Shown piece after piece: positions 48,354-57,843 of a DNA stretch of 64,000 bases; within the stretch, counting starts at the first letter, position 1; each line of letters begins with the position of its first letter. Location of the stretch: the NCBI RefSeq assembly GCF_049674955.1, contig NZ_CP187232.1, positions 5,642,001 through 5,706,000 on the forward strand, in the 5' to 3' direction. Made by a program: the position numbers and the translations under genes. The DNA comes from Sphaerisporangium viridialbum. Its GTDB lineage: Bacteria; Actinomycetota; Actinomycetes; Streptosporangiales; Streptosporangiaceae. The notes beneath the pieces were generated by a model. The model saw only the letters and a list, made by a program, of their open reading frames with translations, was not told the origin of the DNA and did not search any database.

Positions 48354-49400
48354 GTGGAGAAGGTCGAGGACGGGCAAGGCCGGGTCGAGGCCGCCGAGGT
48401 GGTGGCCGCGGCGCGGGCCGGTGACGAGGCGGCGTTCGGCGTGCTCACCGACGGCTACCGGCGGGAGCTGCAGATCCACTGCTACCGCATGCTCGGCTCG
48501 TTCGAGGACGCCGAGGACCTGGTCCAGGAGACGTTCCTGCGCGCCTGGCGCAGGCGGGAGACCTTCGAGGGGCGCTCGACGTTCCGGGCGTGGCTGTACC
48601 GCATCGCGACCAACGCGTGCCTGGACTTCCTCGACCGCAACCCGCGCGGTCCGCGGGCCCGGCAGGAGCCGGTGCTGGCCGATCCCGGCGCGCCGGCGCC
48701 GGCCCCCACCGAGGTCATGTGGCTCCAGCCGTACCCGGACCGGCTGCTGGAGCCCGTCGCGGGCAGAGACGCCGAGCCGGACGCCACGGTCGTCGCCAAG
48801 GAGACGATCGAGCTGGCGTTCCTGGCCGCGATCCAGCACCTGCCGGCCCGGCAGCGGGCGGTGCTGATCCTTCGCGACGTGCTCGGCTGGCCCGCCAAGG
48901 AGACCGCCGAGCTCCTTTCGACCAGCGTCACCGCGGTGAAGAGCGCGCTGCAGCGGGCACGCCCGGCGCTGAAGGAGCATCTGCCGCCGCGGCGGTCGGA
49001 GTGGACGCCGTCCAAGGATCCGACGCGCGAGGAGCGCGCGGTGCTGCAGCGCTACATCGATGCCGTGGAGCAGGCCGACCCCGCCATCCTGGCCGGGGTG
49101 CTGCGCGACGACGCGTGGCAGACGATGCCGCCGCAGCCGATCTGGATCAGGGGCGGCAAGGCCATCGTCGAGGCGTGGACGCCCGCCATGGTCGGTCCAG
49201 AGGCGTGGGGCGACTGGCGGGTGCTGCCCACGTGGGCGAACCGGCAGCCGGTGGCCGCGGCGTACCTCCGCAAGGCGGGCGACAGCGCGTACCGGCCCTC
49301 CTGGCTCGGCGTCCTGCGGGTGGAGGACGGCCTGATCGCCGAGATCACGACGTTCGGCGACCAGTACTTCCCGCTGTTCGGCCTGCCGCCGGCTCTGTGA
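48354..49400 (+). CDS. Sigma-70 family factor with SnoaL-like C-terminal domain
   Basis: 348 residues, GTG start with GGAGGG. Region 2 (AAFGVLTDGYRRELQIHCYRML...DAEDLVQETFLRAWRR), region 4 (LPARQRAVLILRDVLGWPAKETAELLSTSVTAVKSALQRAR), then an extra 130-residue SnoaL-like domain (about 222-348). This is the layout of TIGR02960-like factors, in which the tail is thought to sense a ligand and replace an anti-sigma factor. Translationally linked to a small cupin-like gene. Confidence 0.88.
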   Translation: MEKVEDGQGRVEAAEVVAAARAGDEAAFGVLTDGYRRELQIHCYRMLGSFEDAEDLVQETFLRAWRRRETFEGRSTFRAWLYRIATNACLDFLDRNPRGPRARQEPVLADPGAPAPAPTEVMWLQPYPDRLLEPVAGRDAEPDATVVAKETIELAFLAAIQHLPARQRAVLILRDVLGWPAKETAELLSTSVTAVKSALQRARPALKEHLPPRRSEWTPSKDPTREERAVLQRYIDAVEQADPAILAGVLRDDAWQTMPPQPIWIRGGKAIVEAWTPAMVGPEAWGDWRVLPTWANRQPVAAAYLRKAGDSAYRPSWLGVLRVEDGLIAEITTFGDQYFPLFGLPPAL

Positions 49401-49705
49401 TGGACGACGCCCCCCGCCTGCCGTCCTTCCTCGGCAGGCGGCTCCCGCCTGCCTTCGCCCTCCGTACGGTCGTGGTCTCCCCCGGCCGCGCGCGGGTCTA
49501 CGACGAGGCCGAGTGGCGGGACGCCATCGTCGTGGTCGAGCGCGGGCGCATCGAGCTGCTCTGCTCAGACGGTCGCTGCCGTGGTTTCGGACGCGGCGAG
49601 ATCCTCTGGCTCCACGGCCTGCCCGTCCACGTGCTCTACAACCCCGGGGCGGAGCCCGCCGTGCTGGTCGCGGTCTCGCGGCGCGACGTCGCCTCCGGGC
49701 GCTGA
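49400..49705 (+). CDS. Small cupin-like protein
   Basis: 101 residues, ATG overlapping the sigma stop (TGATG). The pattern YDEAEWRDAIVVVERGRIELLC, GRGEILWLHGLPVHVL and AVLVAVSRRD gives a compact double-stranded beta-helix. No full metal-binding His set, so probably a binding rather than catalytic cupin. Likely the partner or ligand reporter for the sigma factor. Confidence 0.6.
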   Translation: MDDAPRLPSFLGRRLPPAFALRTVVVSPGRARVYDEAEWRDAIVVVERGRIELLCSDGRCRGFGRGEILWLHGLPVHVLYNPGAEPAVLVAVSRRDVASGR

Positions 49706-49784
49706 CGGCTCGCCGCGATTCCTTCCGGGCGCTCCCGCCGTCTCAACAACCAGACATGCCGCAACCAAGAAAGAGGAACCGATC

Positions 49785-50915
49785 ATGAGTGACGCGCAGA
49801 AGCAGGTTCAGGTCGCGATCGACCAGCTCGTCGAGTCCGGTGCCGAGACGGGCGTGCAGGTGGCCGTGTACCGGGAAGGCGAGCTGGTGGTGGACGCCGT
49901 GGCGGGCGCCGCCGACGCGGCGACCGGACGCCCGGTCATCTCCAGCACCCCGTTCTACGCCACCTCGACGGGCAAGGGGGTGACCGCCACCGTCGTGCAC
50001 GTGCTCGCCGAGCGCGGCGTACTCACGTACGACACCCCCATCGTGGAGCTGTGGCCGGAGTTCGGCGCCCACGGCAAGCAGGCCGCGACCGTACGTCACG
50101 CGCTGACCCACTCGACCGGCGTGCCCGGCCTGCCCGCCGCCACCACCCCTGAGGACCTGTGCGACTGGGAGAAGATGTGCGCGGCGGTCGCGGACGCCGA
50201 GCCGTGGTGGGAGCCGGGCACCAAGACGGGGTACCACGCCCAGTCGTTCGGCTACATCGTCGGTGAGATCGTCCGCCGCGTCACCGGGCTGCCGATCTCG
50301 CAGGTCCTGCGGGAGCAGGTCGCGGGTCCGCTGAGGGTCGCCGACGAGTTGTTCTTCGGCGTGCCGAAGTCCCAGCTCGGCACGCTGGCCCGGCTGGACG
50401 AGCCGTCGGGCGGGCCCGAGATGACCGCGGACATGCTCGAAGGCATCCCGTTCTTCAGGGTCGTGCACGGTTACACGGCGGCGCCGATGGCGGCGCTTCC
50501 CGACGCCGCCTTCGGCAACCGCGCCGACGTGCTGACGTCCGACATCCCCGCTGGGGGCACCATGTCCGCCCGCGCCGTGGCGCGCATGTACGCCGCGCTG
50601 CTCGGCGAGGTGGACGGGGTGCGGCTGGTCTCGCCCGAGCGGCTGCGCGAGATCACCTCGGTGGCGATGAGCGGCGTGGACGAGGTCGTCGGGTTCCCGA
50701 GCACGCGAGCGCTGGGGTACAACATCGGCTTCCCCTCGCTGAACGCGTCCCCGGCCCCGACGGTGTTCGGGATGGCGGGCAGCGGCGGGACGGCCGCGTA
50801 CGCCGACACCGCCACGGGAGTGGCCTTCGCCCTGACCAAGAACCGGGTCTCCGCCGGGGACTACACGACGGTCGAGCGGATCGGCGAGATCGTCAAGAAC
50901 TCCCTCACCGGCTGA
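49785..50915 (+). CDS. Beta-lactamase-fold serine hydrolase (class C/esterase type)
   Basis: 376 residues from the ATG at 49,785 (AGAGGAA upstream); the longer ORF start at 49,581 is unsupported. Nucleophile motif STGK in the SxxK position, a Tyr in TGYHAQSFGY where YxN normally lies, and GMAGSGGTA near the C-terminus in place of HxG/KTG. Probably an EstB-like esterase or penicillin-binding-fold hydrolase. No signal peptide, so cytoplasmic. Confidence 0.85.
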   Translation: MSDAQKQVQVAIDQLVESGAETGVQVAVYREGELVVDAVAGAADAATGRPVISSTPFYATSTGKGVTATVVHVLAERGVLTYDTPIVELWPEFGAHGKQAATVRHALTHSTGVPGLPAATTPEDLCDWEKMCAAVADAEPWWEPGTKTGYHAQSFGYIVGEIVRRVTGLPISQVLREQVAGPLRVADELFFGVPKSQLGTLARLDEPSGGPEMTADMLEGIPFFRVVHGYTAAPMAALPDAAFGNRADVLTSDIPAGGTMSARAVARMYAALLGEVDGVRLVSPERLREITSVAMSGVDEVVGFPSTRALGYNIGFPSLNASPAPTVFGMAGSGGTAAYADTATGVAFALTKNRVSAGDYTTVERIGEIVKNSLTG

Positions 50916-50934
50916 CGCACGGCGAACACCTCAC

Positions 50935-50974
50935 GGGCGGGAATGGGCTGTTAACAGGGGCCCCATTCCCGCCC
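50935..50974 (+). terminator. Terminator of the hydrolase unit
   Basis: A 13-bp perfect stem GGGCGGGAATGGG/CCCATTCCCGCCC with a 14-nt loop, 20 bases past the stop at 50,915. It may serve only this operon (48,354-50,915). Confidence 0.6.
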
Positions 50975-51155
50975 GCGACCTTTCCGCTTCCGCGGCGACG
51001 GGGACCCCCGGAGTCAGCCCGGGCTTGGATGTCCCGAACCGCTGACGCGGGCCAAGTGATTGCTCTGCCATGAATGATTGCAATTTGGTCATTTCCCCCA
51101 AAAACCTCGACGCAGGTGTCACCTTCAACGGAGAAATTCGGACCCGGGAGGGCAT

Positions 51156-53186
51156 GTGCGCTTGCGTCGACCGTTCTCGATCTTGACCCTGATGGCCTCG
51201 GTGATCGCGGGCTCACCCGCGCTCGCCGCGTCCGCGTCAGCCACACTCGCCCCGACCACATCCACCCCGACCGGGTCCCCGCCTGCCCCCGGATGCGATC
51301 CGATGGCCGGAGCCGACTGCCTGCTGCCTTTCCCCAACAACTGGTTCACGACGAGCGCCCGCACGCCTACGGGGCTCCGGCTCAACCTGACCAGCGCGAT
51401 GACCCCCGCGAACGCCGCGGGCAAGACCATCGATCCGGCGGCATGGAACCGGTCCGACGGATTCTCACCCGGCTCGATGCTGCTCGCCCACGTTCCGGGC
51501 GTCGACCTCGCCGCGACCGCGGCCGCTCCGGTGACCGACGTCGGCCGGTCTCTGAAGCGGGACGCCCCGATCGTCATCGTGGACACCCGCACCGGCGAGC
51601 GCTGGCCGTACTGGGCGGAACTGGACGCGAACGCCACCGACCCCGCGCGGCAGGCACTGATCATCCGCCCAGCGAGGAACTTCCTGGAAGGCCATCGCTA
51701 CGCCGTCGCGCTCCGGAACCTCAAGGATGCCTCCGGATCCCTGATCGCCGCGCCTGAGACGTTCACCCGCCTCGCTGGAGCCACGCTTCCCGGCGACGAC
51801 CCGCTGGCCGGGCGGCAGCCCGCGCTCCGCCGTACGCTCCAGGACCTCACCCGGGCCGGGGTGAGTAGCGAGAACCTCTATCTGGCGTGGGACTTCACCA
51901 TCGCGAGCGAGCAAGGCCTCGCCGGACCTGTGCTGTGGATGCGCGACCAGGCACTCGGCCGGTTGCGCGGCAGGTCGCCGCAGTTCACGGTCACGACGGT
52001 CACCGATTTCACCCCCGAGCAGGACGCGAACATCGCGCGAGAGGTCAAGGGCGAGTTCCTGGTGCCCAACTACCTCAACCAGGCGGGCGCCCCGCCCGGC
52101 GCGGTGCTGAACCGCGACGCGTACGGCAGGCCGAAGCAGCTCGGTGACGACATGCACGCCCAGTTCCAGTGCGAGATCCCGCGTGCCGCGTTCACCAAGC
52201 CCGCGCGCCCGTCCCTGTACGGGCACGGCCTGCTCGGCAGGATCACCGAGGTCCGGGCCTCGAACGTCAGGGCCATGGCGGGCGAGCACGACTTCCTGTT
52301 CTGCGCCACCAAGTGGATCGGCATGGCGGACGAGGACATCCCGAACGTCGGCGGGGTGTTCGCCGACTTCTCCCGCTTCGACAGCGTGATCGACCGGCTC
52401 CAGCAGAGCCTGCTGAACTTCGTGTTCCTCGGCCGCACCATGATCACTAGGGATGGGCTGGCAAGCGACAAGGCGTTCCAGGACGGCAAGGGGCGCTCGC
52501 TGATCGACTGGCACACGGACCTGGCCTACGACGGCAACAGCCAGGGCTCCATCGCGGGCGGCGCGCTGGTCGCCGTGTCACCCGACGTGCGCAGGGGCGT
52601 GCTCGGGGTGCCGGGGATGAACTACAGCACGCTGCTCAACCGGAGCGTCGACTTTCAGCCCTTCCAGCAGGTCATGAACGGGTACTACCCCGACAAGCTG
52701 GACCAGCAGCTGTGCTTCGCGTTGATCCAGATCCTGTGGGACCGGGCAGAGACCAACGGGTATGTCCAGCACCTGGGTCACGACCCGCTCCCCGGCTCGC
52801 CGCGCCACCACATCCTGATGCAGGTGGCGTTCGGTGATCACCAGGTGTCGACGGTCGCCGCCGAGGTCGAGGCGCGGACGATCGGCGCCCGGGTCCACCA
52901 GCCCGCGATCGCGGCGGGGCGCAACCCCGACGTGGTCGCTTACTGGGGCATCCCGGCGCTGCCGCGCCGGCCCTATCCGGGTTCGGCGATGGTGGTCTGG
53001 GACAGCGGCACACCCGCTCCCCCGGTCACCAACACGCCTCCGCTGGGCCCGCAGTACGGCACCGACTCCCACGAGGACCCGCGGGCCGACGCGACGGCAC
53101 GTCGGCAAAAGGCGTACTTCCTCAAGTACGGCGTGGTGGTCGACGTCTGCGACGGCCGGCCCTGTACGGCGTCGCACGCCGGGTGA
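51156..53186 (+). CDS. Secreted lipase/esterase-like protein (VolA-type N-terminus)
   Basis: 676 residues from the GTG at 51,156: GGGAGG lies just upstream and the codons that follow give a signal peptide (RLRRPFSILTLMASVIAG...ALAA); the ORF start at 51,078 would put arginines in front of it. CDPMAGADCLLPFPNNWFT...TPTGLRLNL resembles the N-terminal domain of bacterial virulence-factor lipases. The nucleophile elbow DGNSQGSIAGG (about 455-465) holds Ser in GxSxG, and KPARPSLYGHGLLG is the oxyanion-side segment. A secreted lysophospholipase or esterase is likely. Confidence 0.75.
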   Translation: MRLRRPFSILTLMASVIAGSPALAASASATLAPTTSTPTGSPPAPGCDPMAGADCLLPFPNNWFTTSARTPTGLRLNLTSAMTPANAAGKTIDPAAWNRSDGFSPGSMLLAHVPGVDLAATAAAPVTDVGRSLKRDAPIVIVDTRTGERWPYWAELDANATDPARQALIIRPARNFLEGHRYAVALRNLKDASGSLIAAPETFTRLAGATLPGDDPLAGRQPALRRTLQDLTRAGVSSENLYLAWDFTIASEQGLAGPVLWMRDQALGRLRGRSPQFTVTTVTDFTPEQDANIAREVKGEFLVPNYLNQAGAPPGAVLNRDAYGRPKQLGDDMHAQFQCEIPRAAFTKPARPSLYGHGLLGRITEVRASNVRAMAGEHDFLFCATKWIGMADEDIPNVGGVFADFSRFDSVIDRLQQSLLNFVFLGRTMITRDGLASDKAFQDGKGRSLIDWHTDLAYDGNSQGSIAGGALVAVSPDVRRGVLGVPGMNYSTLLNRSVDFQPFQQVMNGYYPDKLDQQLCFALIQILWDRAETNGYVQHLGHDPLPGSPRHHILMQVAFGDHQVSTVAAEVEARTIGARVHQPAIAAGRNPDVVAYWGIPALPRRPYPGSAMVVWDSGTPAPPVTNTPPLGPQYGTDSHEDPRADATARRQKAYFLKYGVVVDVCDGRPCTASHAG

Positions 53187-53323
53187 AAGACGCGTAGGCG
53201 ACGTTGGGCCACGTTCAATCACGGAATTAAACCGGCCCTCTCCCGCAAGTCAGGGACAATCCCTCGCTTTCCTATGCAGACTTTGCATGTCAGCGGAGTG
53301 TGGATAGGAGAAAGGACCACTGG

Positions 53324-53680
53324 ATGGTTGTCGTGGCGGTGCCGGCCGGCGAGGGAATGCGCCCGATCCAGATCGAGCTGGAGGAGACGCCCCGTACGGA
53401 CCTCTCCGACGTCTACGACGAGGAGGCCACCCGCAGCGTGCGGGAGAAGGTCATGAAGCTGGCGGAGCCCCTGTTCTCCGAGGCCGTCGACCTCGTACGG
53501 TCGTGCGCGGCGGAGGTCAAGCGGAAGCTCGACGAGATGCCCGAGGACACACGGCCCGACGAGCTGGAGCTGCAATTCGCGGTGAAGCTGGACGCCAAGG
53601 TCGGCGCCGCGATCGTCGAGTCGACCAGCGGGGCCCAGTTGCAGATCTCCATGCGCTGGAACGGCCGGAAGAATGCCTGA
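53324..53680 (+). CDS. Trypco1-like small protein, first gene of the conflict operon
   Basis: 118 residues from the ATG at 53,324 with AAAGG/AGGAG upstream; a GTG at 53,300 is an alternative. A beta-rich N-terminus (PIQIELEETPR) is followed by a long central helix and then ELQFAVKLDAKVGAAIVESTSGAQLQISMRW. This is the arrangement of the trypsin-co-occurring domain 1 (trypco1, formerly CU044_2847). Such proteins accompany peptidase effectors in actinobacterial NTP-dependent conflict systems and may gate them. Overlaps the ATPase start by 8 nt. Confidence 0.75.
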   Translation: MVVVAVPAGEGMRPIQIELEETPRTDLSDVYDEEATRSVREKVMKLAEPLFSEAVDLVRSCAAEVKRKLDEMPEDTRPDELELQFAVKLDAKVGAAIVESTSGAQLQISMRWNGRKNA

Positions 53681-54653
53681 GGCCGCGACATTTCCGCTGC
53701 TGCCGTACAGCTACGTGGTCGGGCAGGACGCTCTGCGACGTGCTCTCGAGATCTCGTACGTGATGCCGCCCGTGGGCGGGGTGCTGATCAGCGGGGAGCG
53801 TGGCACAGCCAAGTCGACGATCGTACGGGCGTTCGCCCGCATGATGTACGGCGAGCTGCCGGTGACGCTGCCGATGAACGTGACCGACGACAGGGTCATC
53901 GGGGGCTGGAGGATCGACGCCCTGATGGCCGGGAAGACCGAGCCCCAACCCGGACTGCTCGAACAAGCGGGTGGACAGGGCATGCTCTACATCGACGAGG
54001 TCAACCTGCTGGACGACCACATCGTCAACCTCATCCTCGACGTGGTCTCCACCGGCCTGCTGGCCGTACAGCGCGAGGGCCTGGACCAGCCGGAGATCGC
54101 GCTGTCCTTCACCCTGGTCGGCACCATGAATCCCGAGGAAGGCACGCTGCGCCCCCAGCTCCTCGACCGGTTCGGCCTGCTGGTCCCGGTGAGCGCGGAA
54201 CTCGACCCGCTGGTGCGTCGCGAGATCCTGCGGACGGTCCTGCGCTTCGAGGAGGAGCGCGTCAGGCCGGCCTCCGCGTGGCTGGACCGGGGCGCCGCTC
54301 TCGACCGCGAGCGCCGGGACACGCTGAAGGCCGCACGCGAGGCTGTCGCCGATGTGCGGCTCAGCGATGACGCCCTGTCGCTGTGCGCCCGGATCGCCGC
54401 GGAGTTCCAGGTCGCGGGGCACCGCGGCGAGATCGTCATGGCCCAGGCGGCCCGCGCGACGGCGGCCCTCGCGGGCCGTTCGGAGCTGACGCCGCAGGAC
54501 GTCCGGGCCGTCGCACCGCAGGCGATCGCACACCGCCGTCGCGAGGCCGCGTACGGGGAAGGGCTCGAGTGGACCGCCAAGGACGAGGAGCGCCTCGCCG
54601 GGCTTCTCGCGGCGGAGGCGGGAGAGATCCTCACGGCGGACGCGGGAGACTAG
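53673..54653 (+). CDS. BchI/MoxR-like AAA+ ATPase of the conflict operon
   Basis: 326 residues. Walker A GERGTAKST (41-49), Walker B MLYIDEVN (104-111), sensor-1 TMNPEE (Asn153), Arg finger DRFG (165-168), and a C-terminal helical lid (HRGEIVMAQAARATAALAGR). The motifs follow the magnesium-chelatase I subunit more closely than classical MoxR, but no other chelatase gene is nearby. In BchI-BchD pairs the ATPase ring drives a vWA-bearing partner; here the partner is the next gene, two bases on. Confidence 0.9.
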   Translation: MPEAATFPLLPYSYVVGQDALRRALEISYVMPPVGGVLISGERGTAKSTIVRAFARMMYGELPVTLPMNVTDDRVIGGWRIDALMAGKTEPQPGLLEQAGGQGMLYIDEVNLLDDHIVNLILDVVSTGLLAVQREGLDQPEIALSFTLVGTMNPEEGTLRPQLLDRFGLLVPVSAELDPLVRREILRTVLRFEEERVRPASAWLDRGAALDRERRDTLKAAREAVADVRLSDDALSLCARIAAEFQVAGHRGEIVMAQAARATAALAGRSELTPQDVRAVAPQAIAHRRREAAYGEGLEWTAKDEERLAGLLAAEAGEILTADAGD

Positions 54654-54655
54654 CG

Positions 54656-56509
54656 ATGGACGTCCGCGAGCGGGTCGCCACGGCGCTGGCCTGTGCCGCG
54701 CTCGACCGGAGCCTCGCCGGGATCCTCCTGTTCGACCTGGACGCGGACCTCATAGTGCCGGTGGTGCGGTGGTTCGCCGGCCTGGTCGGGGGCTCGCCCG
54801 CGATCAGCATGCTGGGGGCCACGGCCACCGACGACGATCTGTGGACGCGGATCCGCCCTCGGCCGGGTGAGACCAACGGCTTCCGGCTGGAGCACGGGCC
54901 GCTGGTGGGCGCCGACCGGCCGCCCGGCGTGGTCGTGGTGCCCGACCTCGCCCTGCTCGGCCTGGCGGGCGCCCGCGCGGCGGTCGCCACGATCGGGGCG
55001 GACGTGGTGCATCTGGAGCGAGCCGGAATGCGGATGCGCTGGCGGCCTGCGGACTACTGGATCGCCTGTTGCCGTCGCGCCGAGGTGGGCCGGGTCTCCC
55101 AGCATCTGCTCGACCGCTTCGCGGTTCGCGTCGACGCCGCGGGCCTGCGGAAGGACGTTCCCGCCCGCTCGGCCGCGGAGGCCGAGGGACTCCGGGCGGC
55201 CGGGGATCGGACGGCGGTGCTGGGCGAGCCGGATCCTCAGTGGCGACGGGCCATGGGGGCGGGGCGGCTTCCCGGACTCTCGATGGCCGCGGCCGAAGGC
55301 GTCGTGGAACTGGTGCCGCCCGCCGCGGCCGGGACCCGCCGCGACCTGGCGCTGGCCAGGATCGCCCGCGCGCTGGCGGCACTGGATGACGAGTCCGTCG
55401 TCGAGCGGGAGCACGTCGATGCCGCCGCACGCCTGATCGGGCTCTCCCCCACGACGCGACCGGACGATCCGTCAGGACCGGAACGGCTCATCGAACCGGG
55501 CGCACCCTGGGTACCCGTCGAAGGTGGAGCGGACCACGAGGCAGGCCATCTCGACGTGCCCGCGGGGGAAGGCACGCCGCTTCCGAGCGGGCCGCTGCCG
55601 GACGCCGAGACCTCCGGCGATCCCTACCCCGAAGACCACGCCGACCCCGAGCACGACGAGTACCCGCTGCGCGTCCCCTGGCACCGGCGGGCCGGCGGCG
55701 GACCGCCTCGTGGGCATCCGATCGGCACCGGGCCCGCGCGTGAGGTGCGCGACATCGCGATGGCCGCGACCCTGCTGGAGTCGGCGAAGTTCCAGACGCT
55801 GCGGTGCGGCCCGGACCACTTCCAGGCGGGCCACCGGTTGCACGTCGAAGCGGTGGACCTGCGCGGTCACCGGCGGGCGCCGCGACCGAGCCGCCTGCTC
55901 GTGCTGCTGCTCGACCACACCTGCCACCATGGGTGGGACTGGTACGGCCCGCTGGCGCCGTATCTGCGATGGGCGTACGCGGCCCGGGCGCCGGTCGACG
56001 TCGTGGAGGTGGGCGCGGCCGACGCCTCCGACGAACTGTGCGCGCAGCGGTTCGCGGCACGCGGCCTTCTTGATCCCCGCGTCGCGACGGCCCTGGAACG
56101 CCGGCCCGGCCGGGCCACACCGCTCGCGCACGGTCTCAGCCTGGCCGCACGACTGCTGCGCCGCGAGACCCAGCAGGGGGACGCGGCCGTCGTCGAGGCG
56201 GTACTGGTCGTGGTCACCGACGGGCGCGCCAACGTTCCTCTTGCCGCGAGCCGGGCGAAGTCCCTGCCTGAGCGGGTTGCCAGGGAGGGGGTCGACGACG
56301 CGCTCGGCGTGGCGGGCGAGATCAGCGCGTTGCACCGCGTGCGCAGCGTCGTCGTCGATCCCGGGCCACGTCCCGGCTCCCACCTCACGACACTTCTCGC
56401 CACCGCCCTGGGCGGCTTGATCGTCCCGGGCGGCTTCCACACGCTGGACCGTTCGAATGTCCTGGATGATATGGAGGACATGTCCGGCGATGCGGGGGGC
56501 TCCGGATGA
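54656..56509 (+). CDS. BchD-like protein: degenerate AAA region and degenerate vWA
   Basis: 617 residues from the ATG at 54,656; the ORF extension to 54,383 overlaps the ATPase and is rejected. Residues 1-265 resemble a nucleotide-free AAA+ module, with no Walker A visible. A Pro/Asp/Glu-rich hinge spans 265-345. The C-terminal vWA (410-600) has DHTCH (420-424) in place of DxSxS, Thr488 in RATPL and TDG at 521-523. Two MIDAS positions are thus altered, so metal-dependent ligand binding may be lost or changed. It probably bridges the ATPase ring to the effectors. Its stop overlaps the CHAT start (ATGA). Confidence 0.8.
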   Translation: MDVRERVATALACAALDRSLAGILLFDLDADLIVPVVRWFAGLVGGSPAISMLGATATDDDLWTRIRPRPGETNGFRLEHGPLVGADRPPGVVVVPDLALLGLAGARAAVATIGADVVHLERAGMRMRWRPADYWIACCRRAEVGRVSQHLLDRFAVRVDAAGLRKDVPARSAAEAEGLRAAGDRTAVLGEPDPQWRRAMGAGRLPGLSMAAAEGVVELVPPAAAGTRRDLALARIARALAALDDESVVEREHVDAAARLIGLSPTTRPDDPSGPERLIEPGAPWVPVEGGADHEAGHLDVPAGEGTPLPSGPLPDAETSGDPYPEDHADPEHDEYPLRVPWHRRAGGGPPRGHPIGTGPAREVRDIAMAATLLESAKFQTLRCGPDHFQAGHRLHVEAVDLRGHRRAPRPSRLLVLLLDHTCHHGWDWYGPLAPYLRWAYAARAPVDVVEVGAADASDELCAQRFAARGLLDPRVATALERRPGRATPLAHGLSLAARLLRRETQQGDAAVVEAVLVVVTDGRANVPLAASRAKSLPERVAREGVDDALGVAGEISALHRVRSVVVDPGPRPGSHLTTLLATALGGLIVPGGFHTLDRSNVLDDMEDMSGDAGGSG

Positions 56510-57843
56510 CCATGGAGAATCGTCGCCGGTTCTTCAGTGCCGTCTTCGGGGGGTCGCGGCGCGATGCGGGCGGCAAGGGTGGCTCCGGCATTCCCGGCGC
56601 CGAACGCCTGATGCCGCCGGCCGTGGGCCAACGTCCCGCAGTGACGCAGGCCAGCGTGACGGGCGGCCCGGCGACGATGACCGCCGGCAAGCCCGGTGCC
56701 GCCGGTGACCCCATGGTCTTCGACGTCGTCGAGGCCGATCTCGGCGCTGGGCTGCCGGAGGGAATGGCCCTTCTCACGGTCGTCCCGTTCCGGCGGAAGG
56801 AGGAGACGCCTGGCTTCCGGCTGCGCGGCGTCTGCTGCTGCGGCGAGGCGACCGAATTCGCGGAGGTGTACGGAAAGCCCGATCTGGACCTGGGGTCGCT
56901 CGTGTCCTCCGGTGGTGAGCTGCCCGCCGACGTCCTGAGCTTCATGCAGATCTGGTCGCGCCCGAAAACGGAGCTGACCCGGTGGCTCGACCGGCGCCTT
57001 GCCGTGCACGGGGACCGGTTCCAGCTCGTGATCTGGGACGACACGGGATATCGGATCCCGTGGGAGCTGTTCTGGCTGGAGTACGACTCCGGCCGTGCCG
57101 AAGGCTGGCTGGGCGGGGTCGTGACCATCACCCGATGGCTGTCCATCCGCACCGCCTGGCCGGAGACGGTGCGCGACTACCGCTCGTCCCACGAATGCAC
57201 CGGCTCGGTCGCCGCCTACATCGACCCCGAGATGAACCGCGACCACTCACTGCTCACCGGCTACCGGGTCGAGCCCAGCAGCACCATGTACGACCTGACC
57301 AAGGCGCTCAAGCTCGACGGCGACGCCCTGGCCCTGGTGTACGTCGCCTGCCACGGGAAGTTCGGCGAGCAGCTCTCCGAGTGCGCGCTCGGCACGCTGC
57401 CGCTCCTGCACGTCGACCCGATGAAGTTCCCCCGGCTACGCCCCGCGGCGACCTTCGTCTTCCTCAACGCCTGCCATTCGGGCTCGCTCGGCTACGACAC
57501 CAAGCGGTTCAACGACCGGGTGCTGCGCGGGTTCTCGGAGGTCTTCCTGCGGTCGGGCGCCGCCGGGGTGCTCGCGACCAACGGCGCGGTCGGCGACGGC
57601 CCGGCCCATGAGATGGCCCGCGAACTGCTCCAGCACCTGCGCGACAATCCGGGACGATCGGTGGCCGAGGCGGTGCGTGACCTGCGCGCCAAGGCCGCCG
57701 GCCTGACACCGGCGGACCTCGCGGCCGTCGCGGGACCAGGAGCCAACAGGGAACTGCTTCCACTGCTCTACAGATTCATGTACGTCTGTTACGGGAGCCC
57801 GCGCACGCTGGTCTCCCCCGACGCTGCCAAGGGGGCGCCATGA
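56506..57843 (+). CDS. CHAT-domain cysteine peptidase (effector candidate)
   Basis: 445 residues. Residues 1-70 are Gly/Ala-rich and disordered. The CHAT domain (about 75-430) contains IPWELFW (184-190), the usual pre-catalytic motif, His283 in YVACHGKF, and Cys323 in FLNACHSGS, i.e. an intact caspase-like His/Cys dyad, followed by GAAGVLATNG. CHAT peptidases cut after specific residues and act as executioners in several bacterial immunity systems. Coupled by ATGA to both neighbours, so stoichiometric control is expected. The N-terminal tail could be an autoinhibitory or self-cleavage segment. Confidence 0.88.
   Translation: MTMENRRRFFSAVFGGSRRDAGGKGGSGIPGAERLMPPAVGQRPAVTQASVTGGPATMTAGKPGAAGDPMVFDVVEADLGAGLPEGMALLTVVPFRRKEETPGFRLRGVCCCGEATEFAEVYGKPDLDLGSLVSSGGELPADVLSFMQIWSRPKTELTRWLDRRLAVHGDRFQLVIWDDTGYRIPWELFWLEYDSGRAEGWLGGVVTITRWLSIRTAWPETVRDYRSSHECTGSVAAYIDPEMNRDHSLLTGYRVEPSSTMYDLTKALKLDGDALALVYVACHGKFGEQLSECALGTLPLLHVDPMKFPRLRPAATFVFLNACHSGSLGYDTKRFNDRVLRGFSEVFLRSGAAGVLATNGAVGDGPAHEMARELLQHLRDNPGRSVAEAVRDLRAKAAGLTPADLAAVAGPGANRELLPLLYRFMYVCYGSPRTLVSPDAAKGAP

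Noticed and set aside
51078..51155. Earlier start of the secreted lipase-like gene
   Set aside because: It would place a basic non-signal stretch before the signal peptide; the GTG at 51,156 has a good ribosome-binding site.
54383..54655. N-terminal extension of the BchD-like gene
   Set aside because: It lies wholly inside the ATPase gene in another frame and reads as Gly/Arg-rich shadow; the ATG at 54,656 follows the ATPase stop by two bases.
53673..56509. Reading the ATPase and vWA pair as a magnesium or cobalt chelatase
   Set aside because: No porphyrin or cobalamin gene is nearby, the vWA site is damaged, and the operon contains peptidase and nuclease genes.
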